A DNA stretch of 64,000 bases from Marinobacter sp. F4206 (GCF_019392195.1 NZ_JAHXKI010000003.1:310001-374000); one strand, 5' to 3'; positions 8,957-18,057 are shown, numbered from the stretch's first letter. The notes: generated by a model from the letters alone, not told the origin. A program made the numbers and translations.

Positions 8957-10816
8957 CTAATCCGCTGTTCCACTTGCGACAGCTTTAATAAGGAGACTCA
9001 AACCCGGGTTGAAGCAGCCATCGCCATGCAGGTGGTTGGCGTCCGGGAAATCATGATCCCCGGCGTGGGAATCAATGGCTGACAGACCAAACAAAGCGGG
9101 GGAGGACCGAGTCGCGGCTGTCTCGGGTCGTTCGTACACGGCGACGCCCTCTTTGTAGGTTGCCAGTACCCGCAAATCGTCCAGCTGATCTTCAGGCACC
9201 GTTTTCGGATTGTCAGAGAGCACCACAAGGTCTGCAAGCTTGCCTACGGTGATTGTTCCCTTTCGATCTTCCTCAAAATGCTGCCACGCCGGCCAGATTG
9301 TCATCGCCTTGAGCGCGGTATCCACCGGGACTTTGTGGTTCTCTCCGATCACCGCTCCGCTGCGTGAGCGGCGGGTAACGGTTGCAGAAAGAACCCGCAT
9401 GGAGTCGGGCAACGCCACCGGCGCATCGTGATGGGTCCCGAACATCATGTCCTGCTCCATGAGCCAGCCGGTGGGAGAGATATTCATGGCCCGCTCAGGA
9501 CCCAGCACCGAATCGCGGTGGTAATCCCCCCAGTAAAACGTGTGCATCGGGAAAAGCGATGGGAAGATGCCCAGTTCCCTCAACGGACCGACCTGGTCCT
9601 TGCGCAGGGTCTGGCCGTGAATCAGCACTGGCCTGTTATCGACGGCCGGAAACTTTTTTTGTGCGGCGGATACGGCCTTGATCAGCAGGTCTATGGCGGC
9701 GTCACCGTTCGTGTGGGTCAGAATCTGCCAGTCGTTCGCGTAGGCTTTTTCAACCGCATCCATCGCCTGTTTTTCGGTGATGGCGGCGTAGCCTACATAA
9801 TCCGCATCCTTTCCCGGAGGAGGCTCGTAGTAGGGCTGGGTTAGCCACGCCGTCTTGCCTTGTGGCGATCCATCTATCGTTAGCTTGGCGCCACCGATCC
9901 GAAAACGGTTGGTGTAGTCACGGGTTGGCTCAATGTTGTCGACCTCCAGAATATCCGGATAGACGACCAGATCGATATTCAGCTTACCGGCATCTGCGAC
10001 CCGTCGTATCGCATTCACACTGGCTGTCGTGGCACGGCCTTCCTGAGCCGTGGTATATCCGTACGAAGCGATAAGTTTTGCGCCCTCAACAGCAAAGGTA
10101 TCCATGGTTTTCTGGTCGAGTGACTTACCAAAGGCGAGCAGGAGCTGGAAGAACGCGTACTCTTCAGCGACGCCACTGGGTTGTTTCCCGTCCGCTTCGC
10201 GCTGGAACACCCCGCCGTCGGGGTCCTGGGTATCGGCATCAATTCCTGCGATCTCCAAAGCCCTGGAATTGGCGACGCCAAGGTGGCCTGACTGGTGAAT
10301 GATCACAACGGGAATGTCCTTCGATACCTGGTCCAGGTCATGACGGGTAGGGTGGCGCTGCTCAGCCAGTTGCGAGTTGTCATACCCGAACCCAATGATC
10401 CAGCCAACGTCCTTTACCGCCTTTTTATTGGATGTTGCCCAGTCCTCAAGCAGTGAGATCAACGACTCGATGTCCTTGCCCTCGCCATCGGGTGGCGGCA
10501 GGAGATTGGCCGTCAACGCCTGGAAACCGATCATCCAGGCATGACCGTGAGAATCGACAAAGCCTGGAAGCAATGTTTTGCCGTCCAGGTCGATCTTGCG
10601 GGTATTGTCGCCAACGGAGGTCATGACATCGGCCGTGTTGCCAACAGAGATGATCTCGCCGTCCTTAACCGCAACGGCTTCTGCCATCGGCTGACTGTCA
10701 TCCATGGTTAGTACGTTACCGTTCAGGAAAACCGTGTCTGCGGCAACGCTTGCCAGGGTAGGTTGAGAGCTGGCAAAAAAAACCAGGCTGAACAGGGTCG
10801 GAATCAGGTTCTTCAT
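8957..10816 (-). CDS. Exported amidohydrolase (YtcJ-like, amidohydrolase 3 family)
   Basis: A 619-residue metal-dependent hydrolase with an N-terminal signal peptide (cleavage near TLASVA) and the composite beta-sandwich/TIM-barrel layout: GNVLTMDDSQPMAEAVAVKDG, LPGFVDSHGHAWM with metal-ligand His residues at the start of the barrel, ILTHTNGDAAIDLLI later in the barrel, then WQHFEEDRKGTITVGKLADLVVLSDNP. Family members hydrolyse amide or ester bonds in diverse small molecules; the substrate is unknown. The last 70 residues form a C-terminal tail rich in His and Asp, seen in some members. It is alone on the minus strand. Confidence 0.85.
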   Translation of the reverse strand: MKNLIPTLFSLVFFASSQPTLASVAADTVFLNGNVLTMDDSQPMAEAVAVKDGEIISVGNTADVMTSVGDNTRKIDLDGKTLLPGFVDSHGHAWMIGFQALTANLLPPPDGEGKDIESLISLLEDWATSNKKAVKDVGWIIGFGYDNSQLAEQRHPTRHDLDQVSKDIPVVIIHQSGHLGVANSRALEIAGIDADTQDPDGGVFQREADGKQPSGVAEEYAFFQLLLAFGKSLDQKTMDTFAVEGAKLIASYGYTTAQEGRATTASVNAIRRVADAGKLNIDLVVYPDILEVDNIEPTRDYTNRFRIGGAKLTIDGSPQGKTAWLTQPYYEPPPGKDADYVGYAAITEKQAMDAVEKAYANDWQILTHTNGDAAIDLLIKAVSAAQKKFPAVDNRPVLIHGQTLRKDQVGPLRELGIFPSLFPMHTFYWGDYHRDSVLGPERAMNISPTGWLMEQDMMFGTHHDAPVALPDSMRVLSATVTRRSRSGAVIGENHKVPVDTALKAMTIWPAWQHFEEDRKGTITVGKLADLVVLSDNPKTVPEDQLDDLRVLATYKEGVAVYERPETAATRSSPALFGLSAIDSHAGDHDFPDANHLHGDGCFNPGLSLLIKAVASGTAD

Positions 10817-10881
10817 AGTGCTGCTCCTTGCAGGGCGAATCCATAAAGCCGTTGGTAAAGTCGTCGCCGTGCCTGTGATAG

Positions 10882-11241
10882 TTATGCCTCTAGCTCTGAC
10901 CAGACGGCATACTCATTGCCATTTGGATCACTAAAATGGAAACGGCGGCCACCGGGAAAGGAGAAAATATCCTGAACGACTTTTCCGCCAGCCGATTTTA
11001 CTTTGCCAAGAGAACCTTCCAGGTCGGTGCTATAAAGAACAACCAATACACTTCCATTGCCGGTTCTGGCGACATTGTTCGATTTGAAGAACCCACCATC
11101 CAGGCCAGCGTTTTCAATCGCTACGTATTCAGGGCCGTAATCTACAAATGACCATCCAAAGGCATCGCCAAAGAACTGTTTTGTAGCTTCAAGGTCTCTT
11201 GAGGGTATTTCGACATAGTTGATTTTCCCGGTCTCTTTCAA
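10882..11241 (-). CDS. VOC (glyoxalase/bleomycin-resistance) family protein
   Basis: A 119-residue single-domain VOC protein with two beta-alpha-beta-beta-beta units: NYVEIPSRDLEATKQFFGDAFGW and the second half starting VVLYSTDLEGSLGKV and ending FHFSDPNGNEYAVWSE. A ribosome site AAGGAGGAAGC lies before the ATG. Function in this broad family cannot be set from the sequence. A decayed relative of its C-terminus sits at 8886-8954. Confidence 0.8.
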   Translation of the reverse strand: MKETGKINYVEIPSRDLEATKQFFGDAFGWSFVDYGPEYVAIENAGLDGGFFKSNNVARTGNGSVLVVLYSTDLEGSLGKVKSAGGKVVQDIFSFPGGRRFHFSDPNGNEYAVWSELEA

Positions 11242-11469
11242 AGCTTCCTCCTTGATGCATAACGCATTGGGCTACGATAACCAGTGGGGCCAGTGGTCCG
11301 ACAACCGACCGACCACAAGAGTCATTGGCTGTGGCGACTGAGGACGGCTATACGTACTTATTAAAGACAACGGGACGCTGGTGCGCCACGACCATTGTGG
11401 CTGAAAAACAGATCTGTCCCGGTTTCATTCTTGATGCAGAAAGAGAGCACGAGTCAGGGAGAGAGAACA

Positions 11470-11916
11470 ATGAACGTGAAATCAGGTTGGGCAATCGGCA
11501 TCTTCGCGGTGTTACTCGCGGCCTGCAGCACCCAGGAGGCATCAATGTCGGAATCCCGGCAACAACCCGACAATTCGTTAATGCAAGTCATTACCGGTGA
11601 AGTCTGGTACCGCGAACGCATCGCGTTACCGCCCGGCGCCAAAGTCATCGTGACCCTTGAGGATCAGTCCCGGGCAGACGCACCCGCCACCGTCCTCACC
11701 GACTACACCTATGTCGTGGACGGAAAGGCGCCCCCGTATCCCTTCAGGCTTGTCTACGATCCGTCGGCGATCGACGAGCGAATGACCTACGGCTTGCGGG
11801 CCAGGATTCTCAAGGACGATAAGCTGATCTTCACGAGCACCGAGCACATCGATCCATTCGCCGGTGAGCCGGGAGAGCCGGTGCGAATCATGGTGTCTGC
11901 CAGCCAGGCACGCTGA
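11470..11916 (+). CDS. YbaY-like lipoprotein
   Basis: A 148-residue lipoprotein: signal sequence MNVKSGWAIGIFAVLLAACS with a lipobox (LAAC) and lipidated Cys near residue 19, then a domain starting VITGEVWYRERIALPPGAKVIVTLED that matches the YbaY-type lipoprotein family (beta-rich, unknown function). The ATG at 11470 is preceded by GGGAGAGAAC. Likely anchored in the outer membrane facing the periplasm. Confidence 0.8.
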   Translation: MNVKSGWAIGIFAVLLAACSTQEASMSESRQQPDNSLMQVITGEVWYRERIALPPGAKVIVTLEDQSRADAPATVLTDYTYVVDGKAPPYPFRLVYDPSAIDERMTYGLRARILKDDKLIFTSTEHIDPFAGEPGEPVRIMVSASQAR

Positions 11917-11927
11917 GACCGTGCCGC

Positions 11928-12842
11928 TCATCGCAAGGGCTCTCGGCTGCGATCGGGCATCAGCATTAGCGACAGTACGGCGATGAAGGCGGCAATAGCC
12001 AGATACATTGCAGGTGCAGTCAGGAGGCCTGTGGTCGCGATTAGCGCTGTAGCGATCATCGGTGTGAGGCCGCCAAACACGCCCAGCCCAGGATTGAACG
12101 CCACGGAATAACCGGACAGGCGGTCGCTCTCTGGAAACAGTTCGACAAAGAGCGCGGGCGCAGATCCGAGTGGAACGGCCAGCAGCAGAAAAACCAGTGC
12201 ATGGGCCGCGATTACGGCGGTGGTCGATCCTCCGGAGTCAAGCATCCAGGCATGGAGAGGCCATGCAACGAATGTGAGCATCATCATCACCGTGTTGATC
12301 AGCAGCGCGCTACTGCGTGGCATCAGCTGCTGTGCCGAGAGCCATTCAGGCAAGTAGACAAAGGCGATGTAGTAACAGGTTCCGTAGCTGGAGGCGAAGG
12401 CCAGCGCCACCAGAGTTTCATAGCGATTGGTGGTGAAGGCTTGCAGGAGCGGAGACGTCTCTTCGCGGTTCTCGTGGTGTTGGCTGAAGCGTTCGGAATT
12501 ATGCAAATTACGGCGAATGGAGATGGCGGTGATGCCGAGAATTGCGCCACCCAGAAACGGCAGGCGCCAGGCCCAATCGTCCAGGGTTTGTGTATCAAAG
12601 GTATTGGTGACCAGTGCGGCCGCAGCCACGCCGAGCAGAGAGCCGGTCATCGAGCCAATATTGGCCCAACTACCCGTAAGTCCCGATAAGGGCGGCCGTT
12701 GGATAGCCCGCCGGGAAAAAACAGGCGCGATCACGCCGGCGAGGTAGCCGTATACGGCGAAGTCGTACCACTCCACGACATTGCCGATGAACCCCGCCAT
12801 GATGCGATGACGGAGCGCGGGGGGAGCGTGGCTTCGGAGCAC
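11928..12842 (-). pseudogene. Decayed MFS transporter (metabolite:H+ symporter family)
   Basis: The 304-residue frame keeps recognisable parts of an MHS-type transporter (usually about 430 residues): FIGNVVEWYDFAVYGYLAG at the start, GSWANIGSMTGSLLG, WAWRLPFLGGAILG, and PALFVELFPESDRLSGYSVAFNPGLG. In a neighbouring frame at about 12667-12720 the sequence FFPAGYPTAALIGTYG fits the family exactly, so one T appears missing from a 6-T run near 12716. The helices that normally follow, including the DRxGR loop, are deleted up to GSWANIGSM, and a second gap lies between LLLAVPL and GSAPALF. Coding continuity was regained by chance. Confidence 0.75.
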
Positions 12843-12923
12843 CGCCAGTCATTTCAGGTCTCTCCATTGACTAGTGAATTCCATGTTCTACCCCGGACAT
12901 GATGGCCGGCTGGCCCGACTGAA

Positions 12924-14354
12924 TCAAAGCGGCAGGGTGACAGACACCTTAAGACCTCGCCCATTCGGACCGGCGCCAAGACGGATCTCACCCCCCATAC
13001 CGCGAATCAGGGTGCGTGCGATGGCCAGGCCAAGGCCGGCGCCACCGGTTTCGCGACTGCGGGACTGTTCCTGCCGGTAAAAGGGCTCGAACACCCGCTC
13101 CCGTTCGGCTTCGGGAATCCCCGGCCCTAGGTCAGTGATGGTGATCACGGCCGTCCGGTCCGTGGATTCCAGTTTCACGTCCGCCTGTTCGCCATAATTT
13201 ACCGCGTTCTCGATCAGATTACGCAGGGCGCGCTTTACGGCTTCCGGCTGGCCCTGAAGCACGCATCTGGGACTCTCTTCACAGTCCACCGCCAACCCCA
13301 TTTCCTGTAAATCACCGCACAGGCTGTCCAGCAGGGTGGCCAGATCGTAACGGCGATGCTGTTCGGTGGTACTGCCCCGGATGAAATCGAGGGTGGCTTC
13401 GGCCAGATGCTGCATCTCCCTGAGGGAATCGAGAAGGCGGTCCCTGTCCTCGCCTTCCGGCAGCATCTCCACCCGCAGCCGCATGGCGGTGATGGGTGTC
13501 CTGAGGTCATGGGCCAGGGCCGCCAGCAGTCTTGCCCGGTCTTCCTGGGCACGGCCGACCTGGTTCTGCATCTGGTTGAAGGCTCGGGTTACTTCACGGA
13601 CATCCTCAGGCCCCTTTTCCGGTATTCGGACTTTTTCGCCCCGCGCGAAGGCATGGGCGGCGCGGCTCAACTCGTTCATCGGGCGCAGGATTCGACGGAT
13701 CGCCAACAATAGCGTCAGTGTCAGCAGCACGGCGGTAATGCCCACACTGGTCAGCGTTGCCTTGAGCCATACCCAGGACGGAGCCGATGGCTGGGCCCGG
13801 GCGTTAAACCACTGGCCTGAAGACAATTCGAGAGAAACCCACAGAACAGGTGGGCATTCGTGCCGGTCATGCCGATGGTCTTCGTCACCCCTGTGTTCCT
13901 CGTACTCGTGATGCACACCGTCCTCATCGTCGTGTCGTTCACGATCCCGATGGGTATCTTGGTCTGACTTCTGACCTTGAGGGCATTGGTCTTCATCCGC
14001 CTCCATGGCCGTTCGCACTTGTCCCCGTGGCAGGCCCAGTTCCTCGGCCAGTCGACGCGCCATGCCGTAGATCTGATCCTCGGGCAAATACGGCGAGGGG
14101 TCGATGGACAGTCGTAAGGTCGGGCTGGAGAGTGCCCGCAGGATACGCGCCTGCCGCTCCGGGTCGGTGGTATCAGCCAGGGTGTAGCCGTCGGCAACCC
14201 GCCGAAGCACATGTTCCAGGCTGGCGCTTCGTAAAGCGCCCTGTCGCTCGTCAGCCAGGATAACGATAGTGATGATCTGTGCTACCAACAGCACCAGAAT
14301 CAGTAACAACGCCAGCTGTCCACCGGCGCGCCGGGGCCACAACCACAACCTCAT
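12924..14354 (-). CDS. Sensor histidine kinase with His/Asp-rich periplasmic loop
   Basis: A 476-residue membrane kinase. A first membrane helix (about residues 14-33) is followed by a periplasmic region, a second helix (about 195-215), a HAMP linker, the H-box LAALAHDLRTPITAMRLRVEML, N-box NLIENAVNYGE and ATP-lid motifs DLGPGIPE and GAGLGLAIA. Residues about 119-167 are unusual, with eight His and many Asp/Glu between Cys124 and Cys167, suggesting metal sensing (inference). The start at 14354 overlaps the response-regulator stop (ATGA); a longer frame exists but lacks support. Confidence 0.9.
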   Translation of the reverse strand: MRLWLWPRRAGGQLALLLILVLLVAQIITIVILADERQGALRSASLEHVLRRVADGYTLADTTDPERQARILRALSSPTLRLSIDPSPYLPEDQIYGMARRLAEELGLPRGQVRTAMEADEDQCPQGQKSDQDTHRDRERHDDEDGVHHEYEEHRGDEDHRHDRHECPPVLWVSLELSSGQWFNARAQPSAPSWVWLKATLTSVGITAVLLTLTLLLAIRRILRPMNELSRAAHAFARGEKVRIPEKGPEDVREVTRAFNQMQNQVGRAQEDRARLLAALAHDLRTPITAMRLRVEMLPEGEDRDRLLDSLREMQHLAEATLDFIRGSTTEQHRRYDLATLLDSLCGDLQEMGLAVDCEESPRCVLQGQPEAVKRALRNLIENAVNYGEQADVKLESTDRTAVITITDLGPGIPEAERERVFEPFYRQEQSRSRETGGAGLGLAIARTLIRGMGGEIRLGAGPNGRGLKVSVTLPL

Positions 14355-15076
14355 TGCTCTGCCTCTTCGACCGAAGCAATCCACTGGTACCCGCCACCCC
14401 AGATGGTCTTGATCAGTCTGGGGCTACGGACATTCGGATCGATCTTGCGGCGTAACCGGCTGACATGGTTATCGATGCTCCGGTCGAAGGCATCCGCCTC
14501 TCGGCCGAGAGTCAGGTCCATCAGTTGGTCACGGGACAGCACGCGGCCGGCGTGTTCCAGGAAGGCCAGCAAGAGCTTGTATTCGGCGGTGCTCAGGGAG
14601 ACTTCGACGCCTTCCGGATCAACCAGTTGATGACGATCGACGTCCAGCTTCCAGCCTTCAAATGCCAGGCACTGCCCGGCCATGGGACTGCGTTGGGGGG
14701 GCAGGGCAGTGGTACGACGCAGAACCGCCTTGATGCGGGCCAGCAACTCGCGGGGGTTGAAGGGTTTGGTGAGGTAATCGTCGGCGCCCATTTCCAGGCC
14801 GACGATGCGATCGGTTTCCTCGCTCATGGCAGTCAGCAGTATCACCGGCAACTGGGTGTGCTCACGAAGGTAACGGCAGAGCGTGAGGCCATCATCGCCG
14901 GGCATCATTATGTCCAGCACCACAAGGTCGACGGATTGCTGTCTCAGCTGGCGCTTCATGGCATCGCCGCCATCCGCCAGCAGCACTCGCAAGCCGTGCT
15001 CCTGCAAATAACGACCGACCAGGTCGCGGATGTCGCGATGGTCATCGACCACCAGAATACTGGGAGAGTCGCTCAC
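14351..15076 (-). CDS. OmpR-family response regulator
   Basis: A 241-residue two-domain regulator: receiver domain (about 6-120) with acidic pair VVDDH, phosphoacceptor Asp in VLDIMMPGDDG, and the conserved Lys in LTKPFNPRELLARI; then a winged-helix domain (about 145-235) with LSTAEYKLLLAFLEHAGRVLSRDQLMDL and DNHVSRLRRKID. It is the first gene of the operon, with the kinase overlapping its stop, and is divergent from cytochrome b561, a likely target. Confidence 0.92.
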   Translation of the reverse strand: MSDSPSILVVDDHRDIRDLVGRYLQEHGLRVLLADGGDAMKRQLRQQSVDLVVLDIMMPGDDGLTLCRYLREHTQLPVILLTAMSEETDRIVGLEMGADDYLTKPFNPRELLARIKAVLRRTTALPPQRSPMAGQCLAFEGWKLDVDRHQLVDPEGVEVSLSTAEYKLLLAFLEHAGRVLSRDQLMDLTLGREADAFDRSIDNHVSRLRRKIDPNVRSPRLIKTIWGGGYQWIASVEEAEQ

Positions 15077-15171
15077 TCGTTACTCCGTTGGATTACCGTC
15101 TGCCCTGATTATAGGGGAGTCCCCTTCCTGCATGGATGCGATCTTGTCAAAAACCGTCTCAAATCCCGGGC

Positions 15172-15190
15172 TTGCGACAAGTTGCGACAA
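15172..15190. promoter_or_regulatory. Direct repeat, candidate response-regulator operator
   Basis: TTGCGACAA occurs at 15172-15180 and again at 15182-15190, a 10-bp period, with a weaker CTGCGA copy near 15215. It lies in the 257-bp space between the response regulator and cytochrome b561. Tandem repeats of about one helical turn are typical for OmpR-family sites; binding is inferred. Confidence 0.45.
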
Positions 15191-15333
15191 AGTTGGCGTA
15201 CCACCGAGACAATTCTGCGACGTTTCTTTGGTGTAGTGAGTCCCGATCAACGATGACATTCCGTCGAGGACTTCACCGATCAGGGAGTTCGACCATGGAG
15301 AAGATCACCACCACTTGAATAAGGAGAATCGCG

Positions 15334-15858
15334 ATGACATTAATGGACGCTGAAAACCGATATGGTGCCGTTTCCCGGGCTGTACACTGGATAATGGCGG
15401 TTCTGCTGCTGGCGATGCTTGCCAGCGAAGTGTGGTTTGAAGCTTTGGAACACAGCTTTTCCGGGGCCTCTTTAATGGCCTGGCACCAGAGCCTGGGCCT
15501 GGCGATTTTTGGGCTGGTGATATTTCGTGGCCTCTGGCGATGGCTGAATCGCTCGCGTCTGTCACCACCCGTTCACTGGGCGAACATGGCGAGGTTAGGG
15601 CATATCGCGCTGTATGCGCTGATGATCCTGATGCCGCTCTCAGGCTTGGCGACGTCGATCGGCGAAGGCGATCCCGTTACCTTTTTCGGCTGGACGGTTT
15701 TTGGCCGCGGCCCGGAAGTGGAGTGGCTGGAAGACAACGGGGAAGAGGTGCATGAAGTGCTGGCCAACGTGCTCTGGGTCATGATCGGCGTCCACGTGGC
15801 GGCGGCTCTGGCGCACCAGTACCTGCTGGGTGACCGGATCATGAAGCGCATGGCCTGA
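15334..15858 (+). CDS. Cytochrome b561-family membrane protein
   Basis: A 174-residue protein with four membrane helices and the b-heme histidines expected for bacterial b561: VHWIM, MAWHQSLG, GHIALYALMI and IGVHVAAALAHQY. It starts at an ATG after AAGGAGAATCGCG. Family members move electrons between quinol and periplasmic or membrane acceptors. It is divergent from the two-component system, with a direct repeat between them, so it is likely induced by that system. Confidence 0.9.
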   Translation: MTLMDAENRYGAVSRAVHWIMAVLLLAMLASEVWFEALEHSFSGASLMAWHQSLGLAIFGLVIFRGLWRWLNRSRLSPPVHWANMARLGHIALYALMILMPLSGLATSIGEGDPVTFFGWTVFGRGPEVEWLEDNGEEVHEVLANVLWVMIGVHVAAALAHQYLLGDRIMKRMA

Positions 15859-15895
15859 TGGCCAGGGAGCTCATTGCAATCAGCCGGCTTCCCGG

Positions 15896-16744
15896 CTAGG
15901 CCACTGGCAGCGACTCGTCGCTGCCCCAGTCCGCCCAGGAGCCGTCGTACAGCGACAGCTGGTCATAGCCCGCCAACTCCGCCGCCAGCAGGATGATGCA
16001 GGCGGTGATCCCGGAACCACAGGAAAACACCAGTTGATGCCCGTTGCCAGGTTGAACGGACGGATCAAGCTCGGCGAACACAGCCGCCAGCTTGCTGGGA
16101 GGCTTGAACCGATACCCCTCCAATACCTCGGTGAACGGCAGGTTGAGGGAGTCAGGGATGTGGCCACCGCGCACGCCGGGGCGGGGCTCCGGCGCCTGTG
16201 CCAGGAAGCGTGCGCGGGATCGGGCATCAATCACCGTTACCCGCTCGTCTGCCAGATGCTGTAAAACGTAGGCGGAATCCCGAACCCGGCTTCGGTCGAG
16301 ACTGCCCAGCATGCTGCCGGACGAAGCCGTATTTTTAATCGGAGCCGGGACGCTATCCCGCTCTTCGGCCAACCATTGCGGTAAGCCGCCGTCCACCACA
16401 AAAACGTTCTCGAGACCCATGGCCCGAAAAATCCACCAGGCCCGGGGAGCCGAGTAAATACCCTGGTTATCGTAGAGCACCACCAGACTGTCGGGCGTTA
16501 TGCCCAGCCTGCGGGCTTCCTCCGTGAACTGTTCCTCTGTCGGAAAGGCGTGAAGCTGGGGAGATCCGGTATCGCAGAGCGTTCCTTCAAGGTCAATCTG
16601 GCGACTCCCCGGGATCCACACCGGGTGCTCATAAACAATCGGCTCCTTACCAATGACCGTGGCCATACTCGCGTCGATCAGAACCAACCGTTCGTTATCC
16701 AGATTTTCCTGCAGCCAATCGGTAGTCACGAGGGGGTAAGGCAT
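15896..16744 (-). CDS. sseA: 3-mercaptopyruvate sulfurtransferase
   Basis: A 282-residue tandem-rhodanese protein. The C-terminal active loop reads CGSGITA, the form typical of mercaptopyruvate sulfurtransferases rather than thiosulfate sulfurtransferases. Other marks are VLIDASMAT at the N-terminus, PGVRGGHIPDSLNLPF and the LYDGSWADWG ending. It transfers sulfur from 3-mercaptopyruvate to thiol acceptors or cyanide in the cytoplasm. It lies just outside the integron cassette array, whose last recognisable site is about 200 bp upstream of its start. Confidence 0.9.
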   Translation of the reverse strand: MPYPLVTTDWLQENLDNERLVLIDASMATVIGKEPIVYEHPVWIPGSRQIDLEGTLCDTGSPQLHAFPTEEQFTEEARRLGITPDSLVVLYDNQGIYSAPRAWWIFRAMGLENVFVVDGGLPQWLAEERDSVPAPIKNTASSGSMLGSLDRSRVRDSAYVLQHLADERVTVIDARSRARFLAQAPEPRPGVRGGHIPDSLNLPFTEVLEGYRFKPPSKLAAVFAELDPSVQPGNGHQLVFSCGSGITACIILLAAELAGYDQLSLYDGSWADWGSDESLPVA

Positions 16745-16939
16745 GGTGTTCTCCGGTCTGGATAAGCGTATGCACTATCATCATGATTACTGAAATCGAG
16801 CTCACGGTCCAAAGGTTGGCTCGTGTGTCATGCCACTGCGCGGTGTCATTGCCTTCCGTATGCCTTGTGCGACCATGTAGGGATCAATGACGTACTTTAG
16901 ATCGCAGGTAACCACTTGAACGCCGTTTGAGTGTTGACC

Positions 16940-17015
16940 TTGTAACTCTGGCGTAACGGGCCGCTTTTCGAAACGGCAGCAGAACAAAACGGTCCCATTA
17001 ACGCACTTGTTAGCA
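16940..17015 (-). other. attC site of the ABM cassette
   Basis: On the minus strand TGCTAAC (17015-17009) starts the site and GTTACAA (16946-16940) ends it. The inner arms TAATGGGACCG and CGGCCCGTTA are complementary apart from one extra base, the usual attC bulge. The stop codon of the ABM reading frame lies inside the first box. Confidence 0.7.
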
Positions 17016-17227
17016 ATCTGAAGCCAGGTTCGGCTGCAGATAATCGTCGCTCACTTCCAACTTATAAACTATTGTCGACTGAACTAGGCAATTCCGCATT
17101 TCATTACGTGCTTTTTGGTACTTTTCATCGGCTAATTTGTGGTCTTTTTCGTCACTTCAAGCCATGCTTCACGAAACGAAGCCTCGGTACCTTCCTTTAT
17201 TTCAAACTCATAAACTACGATAAACAT
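17010..17227 (-). pseudogene. Broken ABM-domain (antibiotic biosynthesis monooxygenase) cassette gene
   Basis: From an ATG at 17227, with AGGAAAG upstream, the frame reads MFIVVYEFEIKEGTEASF and on to a stop at 17132, a typical ABM-domain beginning. A second frame continues from about 17150 to a TAA at 17012-17010 and ends VYKLEVSDDYLQPNLASDC, fitting the usual C-terminus. The two pieces total about 70 codons against about 100 for the family, so a frameshift with an internal deletion is the likely cause. Confidence 0.55.
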
Positions 17228-17240
17228 CCACTTCTTTCCT

Positions 17241-17259
17241 GTGCATGCGATTGTTATGC
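17241..17259 (-). other. Half attC site after the ZIP-like gene
   Basis: GCATAACAATCGCATGC on the minus strand (17259-17243) resembles the first half of an attC and starts three bases after the stop of the ZIP-like gene, but the second half is missing; the ABM ribosome site follows at once. Probably a deletion remnant. Confidence 0.45.
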
Positions 17260-17262
17260 CCA

Positions 17263-17976
17263 TCATTTGATCACCATCACCCCAACCATACCAAGCACAA
17301 AACCTAGCACCGCGCCCATCGGAGGCGCCCAATGTTTTGCGAGTTTTACTCTTGGGGCGATATCTTGAAATATGGAATACAGAATACCTCCAGAAGCCAC
17401 AAGCACAATAACAGCAATGGCAATAACTTGGTTTTGCATCCATAAGTAGCTGGATACCCCAAAAATAGGACCCAGAAATGCCATCAAAAAGAAAATGGCC
17501 ATAATTTTTTTTGGACCAAATTTATAAGATCTGTTCAACTCACGATATGCGTTAAACCCCTCTGGGATGTTTTGCAATACGATTAGCGCCGCAAGCAACA
17601 CCGCGTCTGTACTTCCGATTGCAAATGCAGTTCCAAGCGCTATTGATTCAGGTATGAAATCAAGAAGCATCGCCACGAGTTGACTGGCCGGCGTCTCCAG
17701 CTTTAGAAGATAAATGTCAAGCATCATGAAAATGAGCCCGCCAACCAGGAGGCAAGTAGATGCTATCAACGGATCAAGCTTGGCCATACCATAAGGAACT
17801 AATACGAGAGCCACCGCAGATAATAGAGCGCCGCCACCAAATGCCATGATGCTGTGACTGAATTCTGCCTCAACCCATCGTGATCTGAATTTTCCGAAGC
17901 TGGCCAGAAGCGCACCGAAAAGCATCGCCAATCCGGCTGCCAATGTGAGCCCAACAAGGATTACTAAGTTATTCAC
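17263..17976 (-). CDS. ZIP-family metal transporter-like membrane protein (cassette gene)
   Basis: A 237-residue protein with about seven to eight membrane helices. The motifs HSIMAFGGGALLSAVALVLVP, LDFIPESIALG and LQNIPEGFNAYREL fit the divalent-metal ZIP family, with the metal-site helix IPES and NIPEG in the usual places, though it is a divergent member. A GTG start at 17976 is preceded by GGAAAGATC. The gene fills a single integron cassette. Zinc or another divalent metal is the expected substrate from the family, not proven here. Confidence 0.75.
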   Translation of the reverse strand: MNNLVILVGLTLAAGLAMLFGALLASFGKFRSRWVEAEFSHSIMAFGGGALLSAVALVLVPYGMAKLDPLIASTCLLVGGLIFMMLDIYLLKLETPASQLVAMLLDFIPESIALGTAFAIGSTDAVLLAALIVLQNIPEGFNAYRELNRSYKFGPKKIMAIFFLMAFLGPIFGVSSYLWMQNQVIAIAVIVLVASGGILYSIFQDIAPRVKLAKHWAPPMGAVLGFVLGMVGVMVIK

Positions 17977-17994
17977 GATCTTTCCATTTGTAGC

Positions 17995-18053
17995 GCATAA
18001 CGCTGAAACGAAGCAGCGCGTCTCACGCGTCCGCCTTCCGTGACTTGTTACAC
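17995..18053 (-). other. attC site of the small membrane protein cassette
   Basis: On the minus strand GTGTAAC (18053-18047) and GTTATGC (18001-17995) bound a 59-bp imperfect palindrome whose arms include GGAAGGCGG and CTGCTTCG. It begins five bases after the stop codon of the upstream cassette gene. Confidence 0.75.
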
Positions 18054-18057
18054 TGCA

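Noticed and set aside
12924..15076. Naming the two-component pair QseBC or PmrAB
   Set aside because: The domain layout is generic OmpR/HAMP type and the His-rich loop is not typical of either, so no name was given.
16802..16987. A 61-codon minus-strand frame after the last attC site
   Set aside because: It begins inside the attC site, has no ribosome site or recognisable sequence, and may only be a decayed cassette end.
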